Source of the DNA: Cephaloticoccus primus
GTDB lineage: Bacteria > Verrucomicrobiota > Verrucomicrobiia > Opitutales > Opitutaceae
DNA: 64,000 nt
NCBI RefSeq assembly: GCF_001580015.1
Contig: NZ_LSZQ01000057.1
Location: 1 to 64,000, forward strand
Direction of reading: 5' to 3'
Part shown: in pieces, positions 10,228 through 21,333 of the stretch
Numbering within the stretch: position 1 is the first letter of the stretch
Layout of the letters: every line of letters starts with the position of its first letter
Translations under genes and position numbers: made by a program
Notes under the pieces: generated by a model
The model's database searches: none
What the model saw: the letters and a program-made list of their open reading frames with translations, nothing else
Told to the model about the DNA's origin: nothing

Positions 10228-11517
10228 TCAAGCGCCGAGGAGCAGCCGCGCGGGGTCTTCTATCGCCTGCTTCACTTTAACCAAAAAGGTGACGGCCTCG
10301 CGGCCATCGACGACGCGGTGATCGTAGCTGAGCGCGAGATACATCATCGGGCGGATGACGACCTGACCGTCGACCGCGACCGGACGCTCGTTGATGGCGT
10401 GCAGGCCGAGGATCGCGCTTTGCGGCGCGTTGAGGATCGGGGTCGAGAGCATCGAGCCGAAGATGCCACCGTTGGTGATCGTGAAGACGCCGCCTTCGAG
10501 ATCGGCGAGCGTGATCTTGCCGTCGCGGGCGCGCGCGGCGCAATCGGCGATCTGCTTTTCAATATCGGCCATCCCAAGCGTGTCGCAGCCGCGGATGACG
10601 GGCACCATGAGGCCCTTGGGCGTGGAGACGGCGACGCCGAGATCGTAGTAGTGATTTTGCACGAGCGAGTCGCCGTCGATCTGCGCGTTGATCGCGGGGA
10701 CTTCCTGAAGCGCGTGGACGACCGCCTTCGCGAAGAAGGACATGAAGCCAAGCTTGATGCCGTGTTTTTTGCTGAAGCTGTCCTGATACTTTTTGCGCAG
10801 TGCCATGACCGCCGACATGTCTACTTCGTTAAAGGTGGTGAGCATGGCGGCCTCGTGCTGGGCCTGCACAAGCCGCTCGGCGATCCGCGCGCGCAGCGGG
10901 CTGAGCTTTTTGCGACTCTGGCGCGGCCCCCTGGAACCGGAAGGATCGCCCGCATGGGGGGTCTCCGCCTTTTCTGGTGGGCGAGCCGCCGTTGTCGGCG
11001 CGGCCGGCTTGACCGGCAGAGCAGATGCGGGCGCGGCGGCCGCGGCGAGCATGTCGGCCTTGGTCACGCGCCCGTCTTTGCCCGTGCCCTTGAGGCTGGC
11101 CGGATCGATTCCGGTCTCGGCAGCGATTCGGCGCACGGCGGGAGAAGCGACAACAGCCGAACCGGCATTCTGCGCAGAGGCCGTGGTCGCTGCGGCCACA
11201 GCGTTTTTGGCCATGCTGGCAGGCGCGGTCGGCGCGGCACTCCCGCCCGCTCCGGTGCCCGCGGCTGCCGCAGCCCCAGCCGCGCTTTCGTCGATCTCGG
11301 CGACGACCTCGCCGATCTTTACCTCCGTGCCTTCGGTGACTTTGAGCGCGACTTTTCCGGCAGCTTCGGCGCTGCCCTCGGCGGTGATTTTATCGGTCTC
11401 AAGCTCGAAGAGCACTTGGTCTTTCTGGACGAAGTCGCCGTCCTGAACGTGCCATTTGGCTAAAATGCCGGAGGTGATCGATTCGCCGAGGTTAGGGATT
11501 TTAACTGCCAAGCTCAT
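10228..11517 (-). CDS. sucB: Dihydrolipoyllysine succinyltransferase (E2 of 2-oxoglutarate dehydrogenase)
   Basis: This 429-residue E2 core enzyme transfers succinyl from lipoyl-lysine to CoA. Domains in order: an N-terminal lipoyl domain with the lipoylated Lys in [11 protein letters not shown]; an Ala/Pro-rich linker; a peripheral-subunit-binding domain ([15 protein letters not shown] to GRVTKADML); a second Ala/Pro linker; and the catalytic domain with [10 protein letters not shown] near the C-terminus, ending in DPARLLLGA. The ATG at 11517 ([13 protein letters not shown]) was chosen because the lipoyl domain begins there; an open frame extends 32 codons further upstream without family similarity. 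It lies 76 bases after sucA. Confidence 0.96.
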   Translation of the reverse strand: MSLAVKIPNLGESITSGILAKWHVQDGDFVQKDQVLFELETDKITAEGSAEAAGKVALKVTEGTEVKIGEVVAEIDESAAGAAAAAGTGAGGSAAPTAPASMAKNAVAAATTASAQNAGSAVVASPAVRRIAAETGIDPASLKGTGKDGRVTKADMLAAAAAPASALPVKPAAPTTAARPPEKAETPHAGDPSGSRGPRQSRKKLSPLRARIAERLVQAQHEAAMLTTFNEVDMSAVMALRKKYQDSFSKKHGIKLGFMSFFAKAVVHALQEVPAINAQIDGDSLVQNHYYDLGVAVSTPKGLMVPVIRGCDTLGMADIEKQIADCAARARDGKITLADLEGGVFTITNGGIFGSMLSTPILNAPQSAILGLHAINERPVAVDGQVVIRPMMYLALSYDHRVVDGREAVTFLVKVKQAIEDPARLLLGA

Positions 11518-11593
11518 GGGTGCGGTGCTGCGCGGGCGCGCGGTGTGGTGATGTTTTTTTTGGGGGAGAGGGAAGGGTGCGGGACCTGTGAAG

Positions 11594-14362
<2,769 letters not shown>

Positions 14363-14598
14363 TTACGGGTAAAAAAGAAGCACACCAGCGGGCAACGGCA
14401 GCGAGCCGCGGCCGACCGAGTGTGCCTTCGACAATTGGAGTACAGAGTTCAAAACTGCTGATCGCCCTTATGAGACAGAGCCACGAGGGAGAGGCGAGAT
14501 TGCAATCCCACTTGGGCTTTCTAGCAAAAGAATTAGTAACAACTGAGATAATGACCGAGGCCCTGATAAAAGATTCTCTGATAAGCTTAACTACGGCG

Positions 14599-14931
14599 AT
14601 GGCTGCGCCAAACTCCGCAGCGGCAGGCGCGGCAGCAGCAGCAACCGCGAGTGCGGGCGGCACCGCTGCGCAGGCCGCCCAGGTCGGGCAAATCACCCGC
14701 GCGCTCGAAACGCTCGACACGCTCTTCGCCCGCGAGCGGCGGCACCTGCACCCGCAGCTCGCGCACTTCCTCCAGCACCGCAGCTACGCCAAAGCACTCG
14801 CCTTTCTCGGCGGCCCCGCAGGCGACATCCCGCCAAGTGCGCGCAGACCACAACGGCAGGCAGGCGCACGCGCGGGCGACACTGCCGCAGCGACGGCAAA
14901 CACGCGCGCCAGCGGCTCCCCCACCTCATGA
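14599..14931 (+). CDS. Small conserved-looking protein of unknown function, coupled to the SUI1 gene
   Basis: I do not recognise a named family. The likely product (110 residues from the ATG at 14599) has an Ala-rich N-terminus, a compact helical core (ALETLDTLFARERRHLHP then FLQHRSYAKALAFLGG) and an Ala/Arg-rich tail. The same frame is open upstream to 14422, so the start is uncertain. The TGA stop overlaps the ATG of the next gene (ATGA at 14928-14931), which strongly suggests translational coupling and a linked role with the initiation factor. No signal peptide or membrane segment is seen. Confidence 0.65.
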   Translation: MAAPNSAAAGAAAAATASAGGTAAQAAQVGQITRALETLDTLFARERRHLHPQLAHFLQHRSYAKALAFLGGPAGDIPPSARRPQRQAGARAGDTAAATANTRASGSPTS

Positions 14932-15377
14932 GCCGCCCTGCCAAACCCGGCCGAGTCTCCACGAGCGGTGGCGAGAGCCTCGGCCAAAACCCTTTTGGAA
15001 ATTTAAGCGCAGCGGGCCTCCCGGAAGCCGCCGCGAATGCCGCAGCCTGTAGCAGCAATGAGCGCGATCCGGCAGCGGCCTGCGCGCCGCCATCTTCCGC
15101 GCCACAAAACGCAAAAGCGCAGCGCCCACGCGACCGCGGCCGCGTGGACATTCGCCGAAGCACCGCGGGCCGCGGCGGCAAAACCGTGAGCCTCATCAGC
15201 GGCTTCGTCGGCATCAGCGCCGCCGAAAAAGACGCCCTCTGCAAAACCCTGCGCGGCGCCTGCGGCTGCGGCGGCACCGTCAAAGACGGCGCCATCGAAA
15301 TCCAGGGCGACCAACGCGAAAAAATCGCCGCCCTCCTCCGCGACGCCGGCTTCCGCCCCGTCTTCTCCGGCGGCTAA
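14928..15377 (+). CDS. SUI1/eIF1-family translation initiation factor (YciH-like)
   Basis: The last ~80 of 149 residues are a SUI1 domain: GRGGKTVSLISGF, then LCKTLRGACGCGGTVKDGAI, EIQGDQREKI and the C-terminal hydrophobic turn LRDAGFRPVF. The ACGCGGTVKDG and IQGD blocks are diagnostic. In E. coli the homologue YciH affects start-site fidelity on the 30S subunit. The first ~65 residues are low-complexity and poorly conserved; the true start could be internal, but the ATGA overlap with the preceding gene supports 14928. It is worth noting beside the widespread absence of Shine-Dalgarno motifs in this window. Confidence 0.9.
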   Translation: MSRPAKPGRVSTSGGESLGQNPFGNLSAAGLPEAAANAAACSSNERDPAAACAPPSSAPQNAKAQRPRDRGRVDIRRSTAGRGGKTVSLISGFVGISAAEKDALCKTLRGACGCGGTVKDGAIEIQGDQREKIAALLRDAGFRPVFSGG

Positions 15378-15395
15378 AGCGGACAGGAGGGCGGT

Positions 15396-15830
15396 AACCT
15401 CAGCCACTGCGCGTGGGACTGAGGTTGTGGCCCTACGCGGGCAGCGGTGGCGGGTCGCCACTTCCATTTACTGTGCGGTTCGTGTTTCGCGCGGAACGCG
15501 CGAAACACGAACCGCACAGTAGGAAATGCCCGATCTCCGATCGGGCTGGAGTTTACCGGTGAACCAAAAAAATCGCCCAAACGGGTATCCGCTTCAGCCG
15601 CGCACGGACTGAAGCAGCTGACGAGCCGCCAACGAGCGGCTTGCAAAATGGAAAGGTCGAAGACCGTGTCGCGAAGCGACAGGGGGATGTCCCGTTAAAT
15701 TTGCGATTTTGTTCGGGCGCAAAGCGCCCGTGCAAAATCGCAAATTGAATGGCACGTGGCGCCACGCCACCGCCGCCCGCGCAGGGCGGTCTTCGACCGT
15801 TTCATTGTGCGGCGAGTCGTTGCCTCGCCG
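15396..15830 (-). repeat. Modular hairpin repeat, copy A (with nested element)
   Basis: This fills the gap between the convergent stops of the SUI1 gene and metF. Plus-strand order: AACCTCAG/CTGAGGTT stem (15396-15426) enclosing CCAC-TGCGC-GTGG; a 25-bp perfect stem (15469-15493 with 15497-15521, loop GAA) with outer bases TACTGTGCGG; CCCGATC-TCC-GATCGGG (15529-15545); TGTCGC-GAA-GCGACA (15667-15681); a long stem AATTTGCGATTTTG (15698-15711) with CAAAATCGCAAATT (15733-15746); the constant block GGCACGTGGCGCCACGCC (from 15751); CCGCCC-GCGCA-GGGCGG (15773-15789); and the end box GTCTTCGACCGTTTCAT (15789-15805) with a CGGCGAG/CTCGCCG stem (15810-15830). Relative to copies B and C it has about 90 extra bases (15600-15690) carrying an inverted end box. 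Strand is given as minus because the end box then follows the metF stop. Confidence 0.85.
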
Positions 15831-15848
15831 TCAGCCCGCACAGGGCGC

Positions 15849-16760
15849 TCAGAAACCACAGGCGCCAAATGCGAGGGCGCTCTGCGCCTGGTTGAGCGTG
15901 TAGAGATGGTAGCCTGGTGCGCCGCCGGCGAGCAGCTCCTCCACTTGGCGCAGCGCCCATTGTGTGCCCAGCTCCGCGACCGCATCGGGATTATCCGTGC
16001 CTGCCGCGTCGAGTTGGGAGGCCAGCGCATCCGGCAACACCACCTCGCACATGGCGGTAAAACGGCGCACCTGCGCGAGCGACAGCGCGGGCAAGATCCC
16101 GGGCACGATCGGCACCGTGATCCCCGCCGCGCGGCACTTTTCCACGAAACGGAAGTACAGCGAATTATCGAAAAACAACTGCGTCACCGCGAAGTCCGCC
16201 CCCGCATCTACCTTCGCCTTCAGCGCATCAATGTCCGACTGCGCACTCGCCGCCTGCGGATGTTTTTCCGGATAAGCCGCCACCCCGAGGCAGAAATCGC
16301 TGTGCCGCGCCTTGAGCAGCGCCACCAAGTCCGACGCATAGCGCGGACTATCCGCAGGCGGCGGCGTGGGGCTCGCTGCTGCGCCATCCTGCGCCGGGCC
16401 GCGCGGCAAGTCCCCGCGCAGCGTCATGATGTTGCGCAGCCCGCTCGCGTGGATCGCATCCGCGAGCTCGTAGAGCTCCGCGCGCGAATGGCCGACACAG
16501 GTCAGGTGCGGCATCACCACGCAGCCCAACTCGCACCGCAGCATCTGCGACACCTCCGCCGTGCGCTGCCGCGTGCCGCCACCCGCACCATAAGTCACCG
16601 AAACGAAATCGGGGCGAAACGCACGCAGCGCCACCGCCGTTTTCCTCAACGCCGCCACGCCCGACTCGTCCTTGGGAGGGAAAAACTCAAGCGAGCGAAG
16701 CGGCCGCGGCCTCTCGCCAAACAGCCGACTGATTGCAGGATCTGGAAGCATTCTGCTCAC
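15849..16760 (-). CDS. metF: 5,10-methylenetetrahydrofolate reductase
   Basis: This 303-residue FAD enzyme reduces 5,10-methylene-THF to 5-methyl-THF for methionine synthesis. Visible marks are LEFFPPKDESG near the N-terminus, the barrel segments FVSVTYGAGGGTR and NIMTLRGDLPRG, LGVAAYPEKHP, and DAGADFAVTQLFFDN followed by VPIVPGILP. Length is normal apart from an Ala/Pro-rich loop after LRGDLPRGP. The start may be GTG at 16760 or ATG at 16751 (MLPDPAIS); neither has a clear ribosome site. It is a single-gene unit: the rhamnosidase terminator lies just upstream and repeat copy A lies 3'. metY elsewhere in the window belongs to the same pathway. Confidence 0.95.
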   Translation of the reverse strand: MSRMLPDPAISRLFGERPRPLRSLEFFPPKDESGVAALRKTAVALRAFRPDFVSVTYGAGGGTRQRTAEVSQMLRCELGCVVMPHLTCVGHSRAELYELADAIHASGLRNIMTLRGDLPRGPAQDGAAASPTPPPADSPRYASDLVALLKARHSDFCLGVAAYPEKHPQAASAQSDIDALKAKVDAGADFAVTQLFFDNSLYFRFVEKCRAAGITVPIVPGILPALSLAQVRRFTAMCEVVLPDALASQLDAAGTDNPDAVAELGTQWALRQVEELLAGGAPGYHLYTLNQAQSALAFGACGF

Positions 16761-16790
16761 AACGCATCAACCATCCCTGATGCATTACAA

Positions 16791-16824
16791 ATAAAAAAAA
16801 GCCCCAAAGCCACACTCAGGGGCT
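16791..16824 (-). terminator. Rho-independent terminator of the TonB receptor-rhamnosidase operon
   Basis: On the minus strand AGCCCC (16824-16819) and GGGGCT (16805-16800) form a 6-bp GC-rich stem with loop TGAGTGTGGCTTT, followed by an unbroken run of T (16799-16792). It lies about 120 bases after the rhamnosidase stop and just before metF, insulating metF from read-through. Confidence 0.85.
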
Positions 16825-16947
16825 GAGGCTCATTCTGATCAGCCAACATCGACTTCGACACCGGCGGAGTCAGCCTCCTCTCATCCAATCCGATGGCTCC
16901 CCTCTTCCCCTCAACCTTTTTGCTCGCCCCAATGGTGCTCCTTCCAG

Positions 16948-18903
16948 TCAAAACACCCCAGTGCTCACGGTTACTGCTCCAACCACAGGCTGGAGTACTC
17001 GCCAGTAAGCTCCAACACGCTCCACTTCAACCTGCACACCATCCACCCAAACGACTTCATCGGGGGAGCTAATTGGAACATCCACCTGCGCCGCCACTCC
17101 GTCGGGCAGTGACAGGTTTATCTGGAAGCCAGTTCGTGAATCTGGTGAACGCTCCCAGTGCATGCTTATCCCCCCACGAGGGGTCGGAATCCTCCCTTTT
17201 GCGTAGCTAAGTAACTTCCCCCAGAAAGGGCGCACATGTATCAGCTCCCATCCCGGCTTAGTTGCTCTCACCCCAAGCACAAACCGTGGCAACAAGTTAG
17301 CCGGAGCTGCGCCCCACGCATGGTTCCAATCTTGATTTGGCTTATAATGCTGCGCCCAAGCCTCCCAAGTAATCGTCGTTCCCGAGTTCACCATGTATTT
17401 CCAACTGCGGTCACTATCAGCAGTCATCAATCTAAGAGCCGCATCTGGGTCTCCATAAAGAAAGAGTGCCTCCATCAAATATTGCGCCGCATAAGGGGAG
17501 CAGCGCATCCCACGCTGGGCAAGCCACTGTGCAATCCTCTCTTCGCTCGGACTAGGCCTTTCCTCTTGCAACCCCTTACTATCCAAAGCCAAACCAAAAG
17601 CCAGAGGGAATAGGTTGGCGTGCAAAGACACGTGCTCCGTGCCCACTCCATCACGGAAAAGCCCAAGGTCCTGATCAAAGCAACGCTCCAAAAAAATTCT
17701 GTGTACCTGCGAAAAACGCTCACGATATACTCGCATATCTTCTTCGTATCCGAGCGCGTGGGCGAGCTCCGCCATGAGGGCCAGTGCGCGCAAGTGAAAG
17801 GCATTTACAACTGTATTAACCGAAGTAAAAACGTAGCCATCTCTCTCACCGATTGGCCAATCTACGATATCCCCTTGCTCAATCTGCTCAGGTGTACTGG
17901 TCAATAATCCATCAGGCCCGCTGCGGTCGAATTGCAGCTTACTTTTTAAAATCTCCCAAGTTTGCGATAGTCGCTCGTGATCACCCGTATGCCACCAGTC
18001 GGCATATGCGATGAATATCATATGCGGAGCCCACTCCGTTGGCCAAGTCGGGTGCGTGACCAAATGGTCAAAAGTCGCGCGTGTCATCCTCGGATCAGGA
18101 TTGCAGGCGTAATAGCTAAGCTGGTTGAGGTAGGCGTCGGCCTCATAAGGAATCCGCTCCCGATCCCCATCAACAAACACCCCAGCATAGGTCGTCGCCT
18201 TAATCGAATAATGACACAATTCCCAGATTTGGTTAAGAAGCTCGTCTGAAGCTTCAAAATAGGCTGCTGAGTCATCCCAACTCGCATCAAAAGCCGCTCG
18301 CCGTACGGCCTCGAATAGCGGTTTCACACCGCTCCCCTCAATTAGAGGGGCCTCTTCCTCCAAAGTTTCCCCCAACCGCTCAAGTTCGACCCAACGAAAG
18401 GGCAAAATCACGCCCCACTCCTCGGGTGTGAGCACTGCTGGCGGAGTGAAGCCGCGCTGGCCCGCCGTATTTCGCGCATCAGCCACTGGAGTCACAATTT
18501 GCCAATCGCCACTTTGACTCACCTCGATTTCAACTTGAGCATAGCGCACCGTCCCTGGTGGTTCACGATGAATACGCCCCTCAACAGTGGCCGCCTCGCC
18601 AAAGTGAACACGCCACCGCGCATAAGGCAAAGCTGATGGAAACTTCAGCCCAAGATTACCAAAGGCGACTTTTCCAAAGTCGATCAGCCAAGTCGCCTCA
18701 TCAACTTGGGTCGTCAAAACAGGTTCTTGCTCGACCAGCTCAACTAGGGCCGTAGCCCCACCAGTACTCGTGAGACTTGAGAAAGTCATAACACCAATAA
18801 AAACACGAGTTAAATCAGCCGGTACAAAGAAGTCCAAAAGTCGTACAATAACCATAGGTATAAGGGGATTAAAATTGGGATACGAGAAGATAAAAAACAT
18901 CAC
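16948..18903 (-). CDS. Glycoside hydrolase family 78 (alpha-L-rhamnosidase-like)
   Basis: This protein of up to 651 residues has the GH78 (alpha/alpha)6 catalytic core. DGDRERIPYEADAY occupies the place of the catalytic-acid motif, then come EWAPHMIFIAYADWWHTGD, WPIGERDGYVFTSVNTVVN and the conserved late motif WEAWAQHYKPNQDWNHAWGA, followed by a C-terminal beta domain. The family removes terminal L-rhamnose from plant or bacterial glycans. Start choice is weak: GTG 18903, ATG 18855 (MVIVRLLDFF) or ATG 18789 (MTFSSLTS). The first two give a hydrophobic N-terminus that may be a signal peptide. It lies 41 bases after the TonB receptor with a terminator beyond. G+C is visibly lower than in the housekeeping genes. 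Confidence 0.88.
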   Translation of the reverse strand: MMFFIFSYPNFNPLIPMVIVRLLDFFVPADLTRVFIGVMTFSSLTSTGGATALVELVEQEPVLTTQVDEATWLIDFGKVAFGNLGLKFPSALPYARWRVHFGEAATVEGRIHREPPGTVRYAQVEIEVSQSGDWQIVTPVADARNTAGQRGFTPPAVLTPEEWGVILPFRWVELERLGETLEEEAPLIEGSGVKPLFEAVRRAAFDASWDDSAAYFEASDELLNQIWELCHYSIKATTYAGVFVDGDRERIPYEADAYLNQLSYYACNPDPRMTRATFDHLVTHPTWPTEWAPHMIFIAYADWWHTGDHERLSQTWEILKSKLQFDRSGPDGLLTSTPEQIEQGDIVDWPIGERDGYVFTSVNTVVNAFHLRALALMAELAHALGYEEDMRVYRERFSQVHRIFLERCFDQDLGLFRDGVGTEHVSLHANLFPLAFGLALDSKGLQEERPSPSEERIAQWLAQRGMRCSPYAAQYLMEALFLYGDPDAALRLMTADSDRSWKYMVNSGTTITWEAWAQHYKPNQDWNHAWGAAPANLLPRFVLGVRATKPGWELIHVRPFWGKLLSYAKGRIPTPRGGISMHWERSPDSRTGFQINLSLPDGVAAQVDVPISSPDEVVWVDGVQVEVERVGAYWRVLQPVVGAVTVSTGVF

Positions 18904-18944
18904 AAAAAAATACGATATCCACAGCGCACATAGATCATCAATAA

Positions 18945-21203
18945 CTAGAAATTATAGCTAAGCATCAGTCGTGCGTTGCGCGGAAGGCCAACCCACACAT
19001 TTTGTCGACTGGTTGAAGACTGGAGGTATTCTTTATCGAGCAAGTTATCAATATTGAGTTGAGCTTTCCAAAATTCGCTTAAACGATAGCCAAGCGACAC
19101 ATTTACCAAAGTGCGCTCAGGCAGCCAAAATGAGGGCTGGATACGAATAACCTTATCAACTGTACTCGCTGAAGTTGCACCACCTGGGTTATCACCTGCG
19201 CGCTTGCTTAAATAATCAGCACCAATACCAATCGATAGGCCTTTAAACGGTGTACTTGCCCTGAAATCGTAGTTAACCCACACCGCACCCGATTTCTCGG
19301 CAGTACCACGGAATGGCATGTTGTCCGGATCACGGTTCTTCATGACGGTCGCGTTGCTGACTAGGGCCAAGTTTTGGGTAACGTTGTAGGTCACTTGTAA
19401 CTCAACGCCATCCGCAACACGATCTGAATAGATATCGGGAAAAGGAATAGGAGGAGGAGGCACGGCAGTATTAAGCTGGTTTGGCACTGAGTAATTATCT
19501 TGCTTGATGTCAAAGTAGGCTACGCTCGCGTAAAATCGCCCTTCAAGTAATTGTAACCTCATACCAAACTCATGTTGCTTGCTCGACTGTTTATCAAAGG
19601 CTAGCGGACCAGTAAGGTTAGGCCCAATCGCAGTCGCAACCTCGGAGTAACCGTAGTAGGCAGAAAGGCCGGGTGTAAATTTATAGACCAGCCCGGCAGA
19701 AGGCAACCAAGCATCTGGAGCATTAGCTCCGCGCAGATCGCGCAAAACGTCATAGTTATCAACGTAGTAATTATTGTAAGAAATGCCTGCACTAGCAATT
19801 AAACGCCCCTCAAGCAGGTTAACCACTTGTGAAATATAGAATTGGTACGAGCGAGAGCGCGAGTGCCCATAACCATCAAATCCGGAGCTCGTAAACATAT
19901 AAGGATACCATACATAATCTCTCAACTCCTGCGGAGAAGGAACAGTATAGTTACGACTCCGGTCATCATAGTTTCCGGAAAAGCTGGCTGCCCAACCAGC
20001 AACCGTAGTCGCCTTCCAAGAATCACTGTCGAGCTCGTATACGTAGTCGTTCTGGAGGTTGGTATAAGTTCTAGTTTGCCATACGACACTTGCCCCAAGT
20101 GGGAACTGCGGATTGTCGTTACGCGTAACACCATCCCAAACCGTATTCCCCGTGAGTGGGTCGAGTATCACTGGAGAACTAGTGATAGCACCAATATTAA
20201 GCTGCGATGAGGTTGCATTAGAGTGCACAACGTTAGCCGCAACTCGCATCGACAGATTATCCAATAACGAAGCGGTAAAGAATGCACGATAATGCTGCCC
20301 GCTTTGGTGACGCGAGGCATCTCTTCGCTGAATCACAGTATCGCGTGGGATATTTTCAAGTAGTCGCCAGTTCCCCATCGAAGTCGCGTAGGGCGAAATA
20401 GGGATCCCGCCATAAGTAAGCGCAAGTGCATTGTAAGCTTGCACTTGCAGCGTAATCTCAGCCCCCGAGATAAAGCGGTAAGTGAGCATCGGCATGATCA
20501 AATAGCTTTCATGGTAATTATGTTCACCATAATCCTCGGTATCTTGCGCAGCAGCTACCACACGCACAGCTATCTTTCCAGGAGTCACCACACGACTAAT
20601 ATCAGCTTCAGCACGATTAGAAGCCCAACGCCCGACTTGGGCTGAAAGTGAGCCACGGTTTTGGAATATCGGCTTTTTAGAGACCAGATTGACTGTGCCA
20701 CCGGGCACCCCCTGAGGGGCAATAATTGCATTGGGCCCTTTAACAACCTCTATTCTATCTATCACTGCCGGATCTACATTCAGGAAGGAAAAATGGCTGA
20801 AGCCATCGATTGTGGCTCCGTCGCTTTGGAAGCCGCGAATTGTTGTGCGATCTTGTGCGTTTGGAATCGTAGACTCGTAGACGCCAGAGACATATTTAGC
20901 CGCATCAAGAATACGGCCCGCACCGATGTCTTCAATCAAATCGCGCGTAACGACTGATACACTCTGTGTCGTATCAAAGAGTGAAACACGCACACGTGCC
21001 CCCGAAGTCGCTTCGGCTGCTTGATAGCGGCCTGTCTCCGTAGCTCTCACTGAAAAAGGAGAGAGCACCACAGTTTCTCCACTCACTTGGGTATCAGTAG
21101 GAGCAGGGACTTCGGGTTCCGACTGCGCAGCCAACCATGCAGAAGGAAGAAAAAGCGATAACACAAAAAACGACACGGCAATGCCAATGGAAATAGTCTT
21201 CAT
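18945..21203 (-). CDS. TonB-dependent outer-membrane receptor
   Basis: The 752-residue product from ATG at 21203 begins with a clear signal peptide (MKTISIGIAVSFFVLSLFLP ending in SAWLAAQ). A plug domain follows (SVSVVTRDLIEDIGAGRILD, then TTIRGFQSD, IDRIEVVKGPNAIIAPQGVP, GGTVNLVSKKP), then a 22-strand-type barrel ending in LMLSYNF with the expected terminal aromatic. The plug is of the siderophore-receptor style, but the next gene is a rhamnosidase and a LacI regulator is divergent, so the likelier substrate is an oligosaccharide. The frame is open 63 codons upstream, but only the internal ATG gives a secretion signal. Confidence 0.93.
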   Translation of the reverse strand: MKTISIGIAVSFFVLSLFLPSAWLAAQSEPEVPAPTDTQVSGETVVLSPFSVRATETGRYQAAEATSGARVRVSLFDTTQSVSVVTRDLIEDIGAGRILDAAKYVSGVYESTIPNAQDRTTIRGFQSDGATIDGFSHFSFLNVDPAVIDRIEVVKGPNAIIAPQGVPGGTVNLVSKKPIFQNRGSLSAQVGRWASNRAEADISRVVTPGKIAVRVVAAAQDTEDYGEHNYHESYLIMPMLTYRFISGAEITLQVQAYNALALTYGGIPISPYATSMGNWRLLENIPRDTVIQRRDASRHQSGQHYRAFFTASLLDNLSMRVAANVVHSNATSSQLNIGAITSSPVILDPLTGNTVWDGVTRNDNPQFPLGASVVWQTRTYTNLQNDYVYELDSDSWKATTVAGWAASFSGNYDDRSRNYTVPSPQELRDYVWYPYMFTSSGFDGYGHSRSRSYQFYISQVVNLLEGRLIASAGISYNNYYVDNYDVLRDLRGANAPDAWLPSAGLVYKFTPGLSAYYGYSEVATAIGPNLTGPLAFDKQSSKQHEFGMRLQLLEGRFYASVAYFDIKQDNYSVPNQLNTAVPPPPIPFPDIYSDRVADGVELQVTYNVTQNLALVSNATVMKNRDPDNMPFRGTAEKSGAVWVNYDFRASTPFKGLSIGIGADYLSKRAGDNPGGATSASTVDKVIRIQPSFWLPERTLVNVSLGYRLSEFWKAQLNIDNLLDKEYLQSSTSRQNVWVGLPRNARLMLSYNF

Positions 21204-21303
21204 AATTATTGGGGTAGATGGGGTTGGGGTAGTGAAAGCCCTCCAAAGGAGGTCAACGCCGATGAAGAAAGTAACAAATATGCTCTCGCTCAAATAGCGC
21301 TTG

Positions 21304-21318
21304 GCTTTATCGTAAAGC
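21304..21318. promoter_or_regulatory. Candidate LacI-type operator
   Basis: GCTTTA-TCG-TAAAGC is a 15-bp inverted repeat with 6-bp arms, ending 15 bases before the LacI-family start codon at 21334, in the 130-base divergent gap with the TonB receptor gene. LacI-family repressors usually bind short palindromes in such gaps and often repress their own gene and the neighbouring transport genes. No second copy was noticed upstream of the rhamnosidase or uxuA. Confidence 0.45.
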
Positions 21319-21333
21319 TTCCCCCGCCGCCGT

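Noticed and set aside
15396-15830. CRISPR array at the repeat-rich regions
   Set aside because: There are no regularly spaced identical direct repeats with unique spacers and no cas gene; the repeats are single multi-hairpin units far apart.
15695-16030. Small genes starting MKRSKT / MKQSKT with RRWRGATC in repeats A and B
   Set aside because: The start ATGAAACRGTCGAAG and the RWRGATC peptide come from the conserved end box and the GTGGCGCCAC block. In copy C the frame is broken by an extra hairpin (stop after 12 codons). Conservation follows hairpins, not codons, so I treat these as repeat DNA, though automatic annotation may call them genes.
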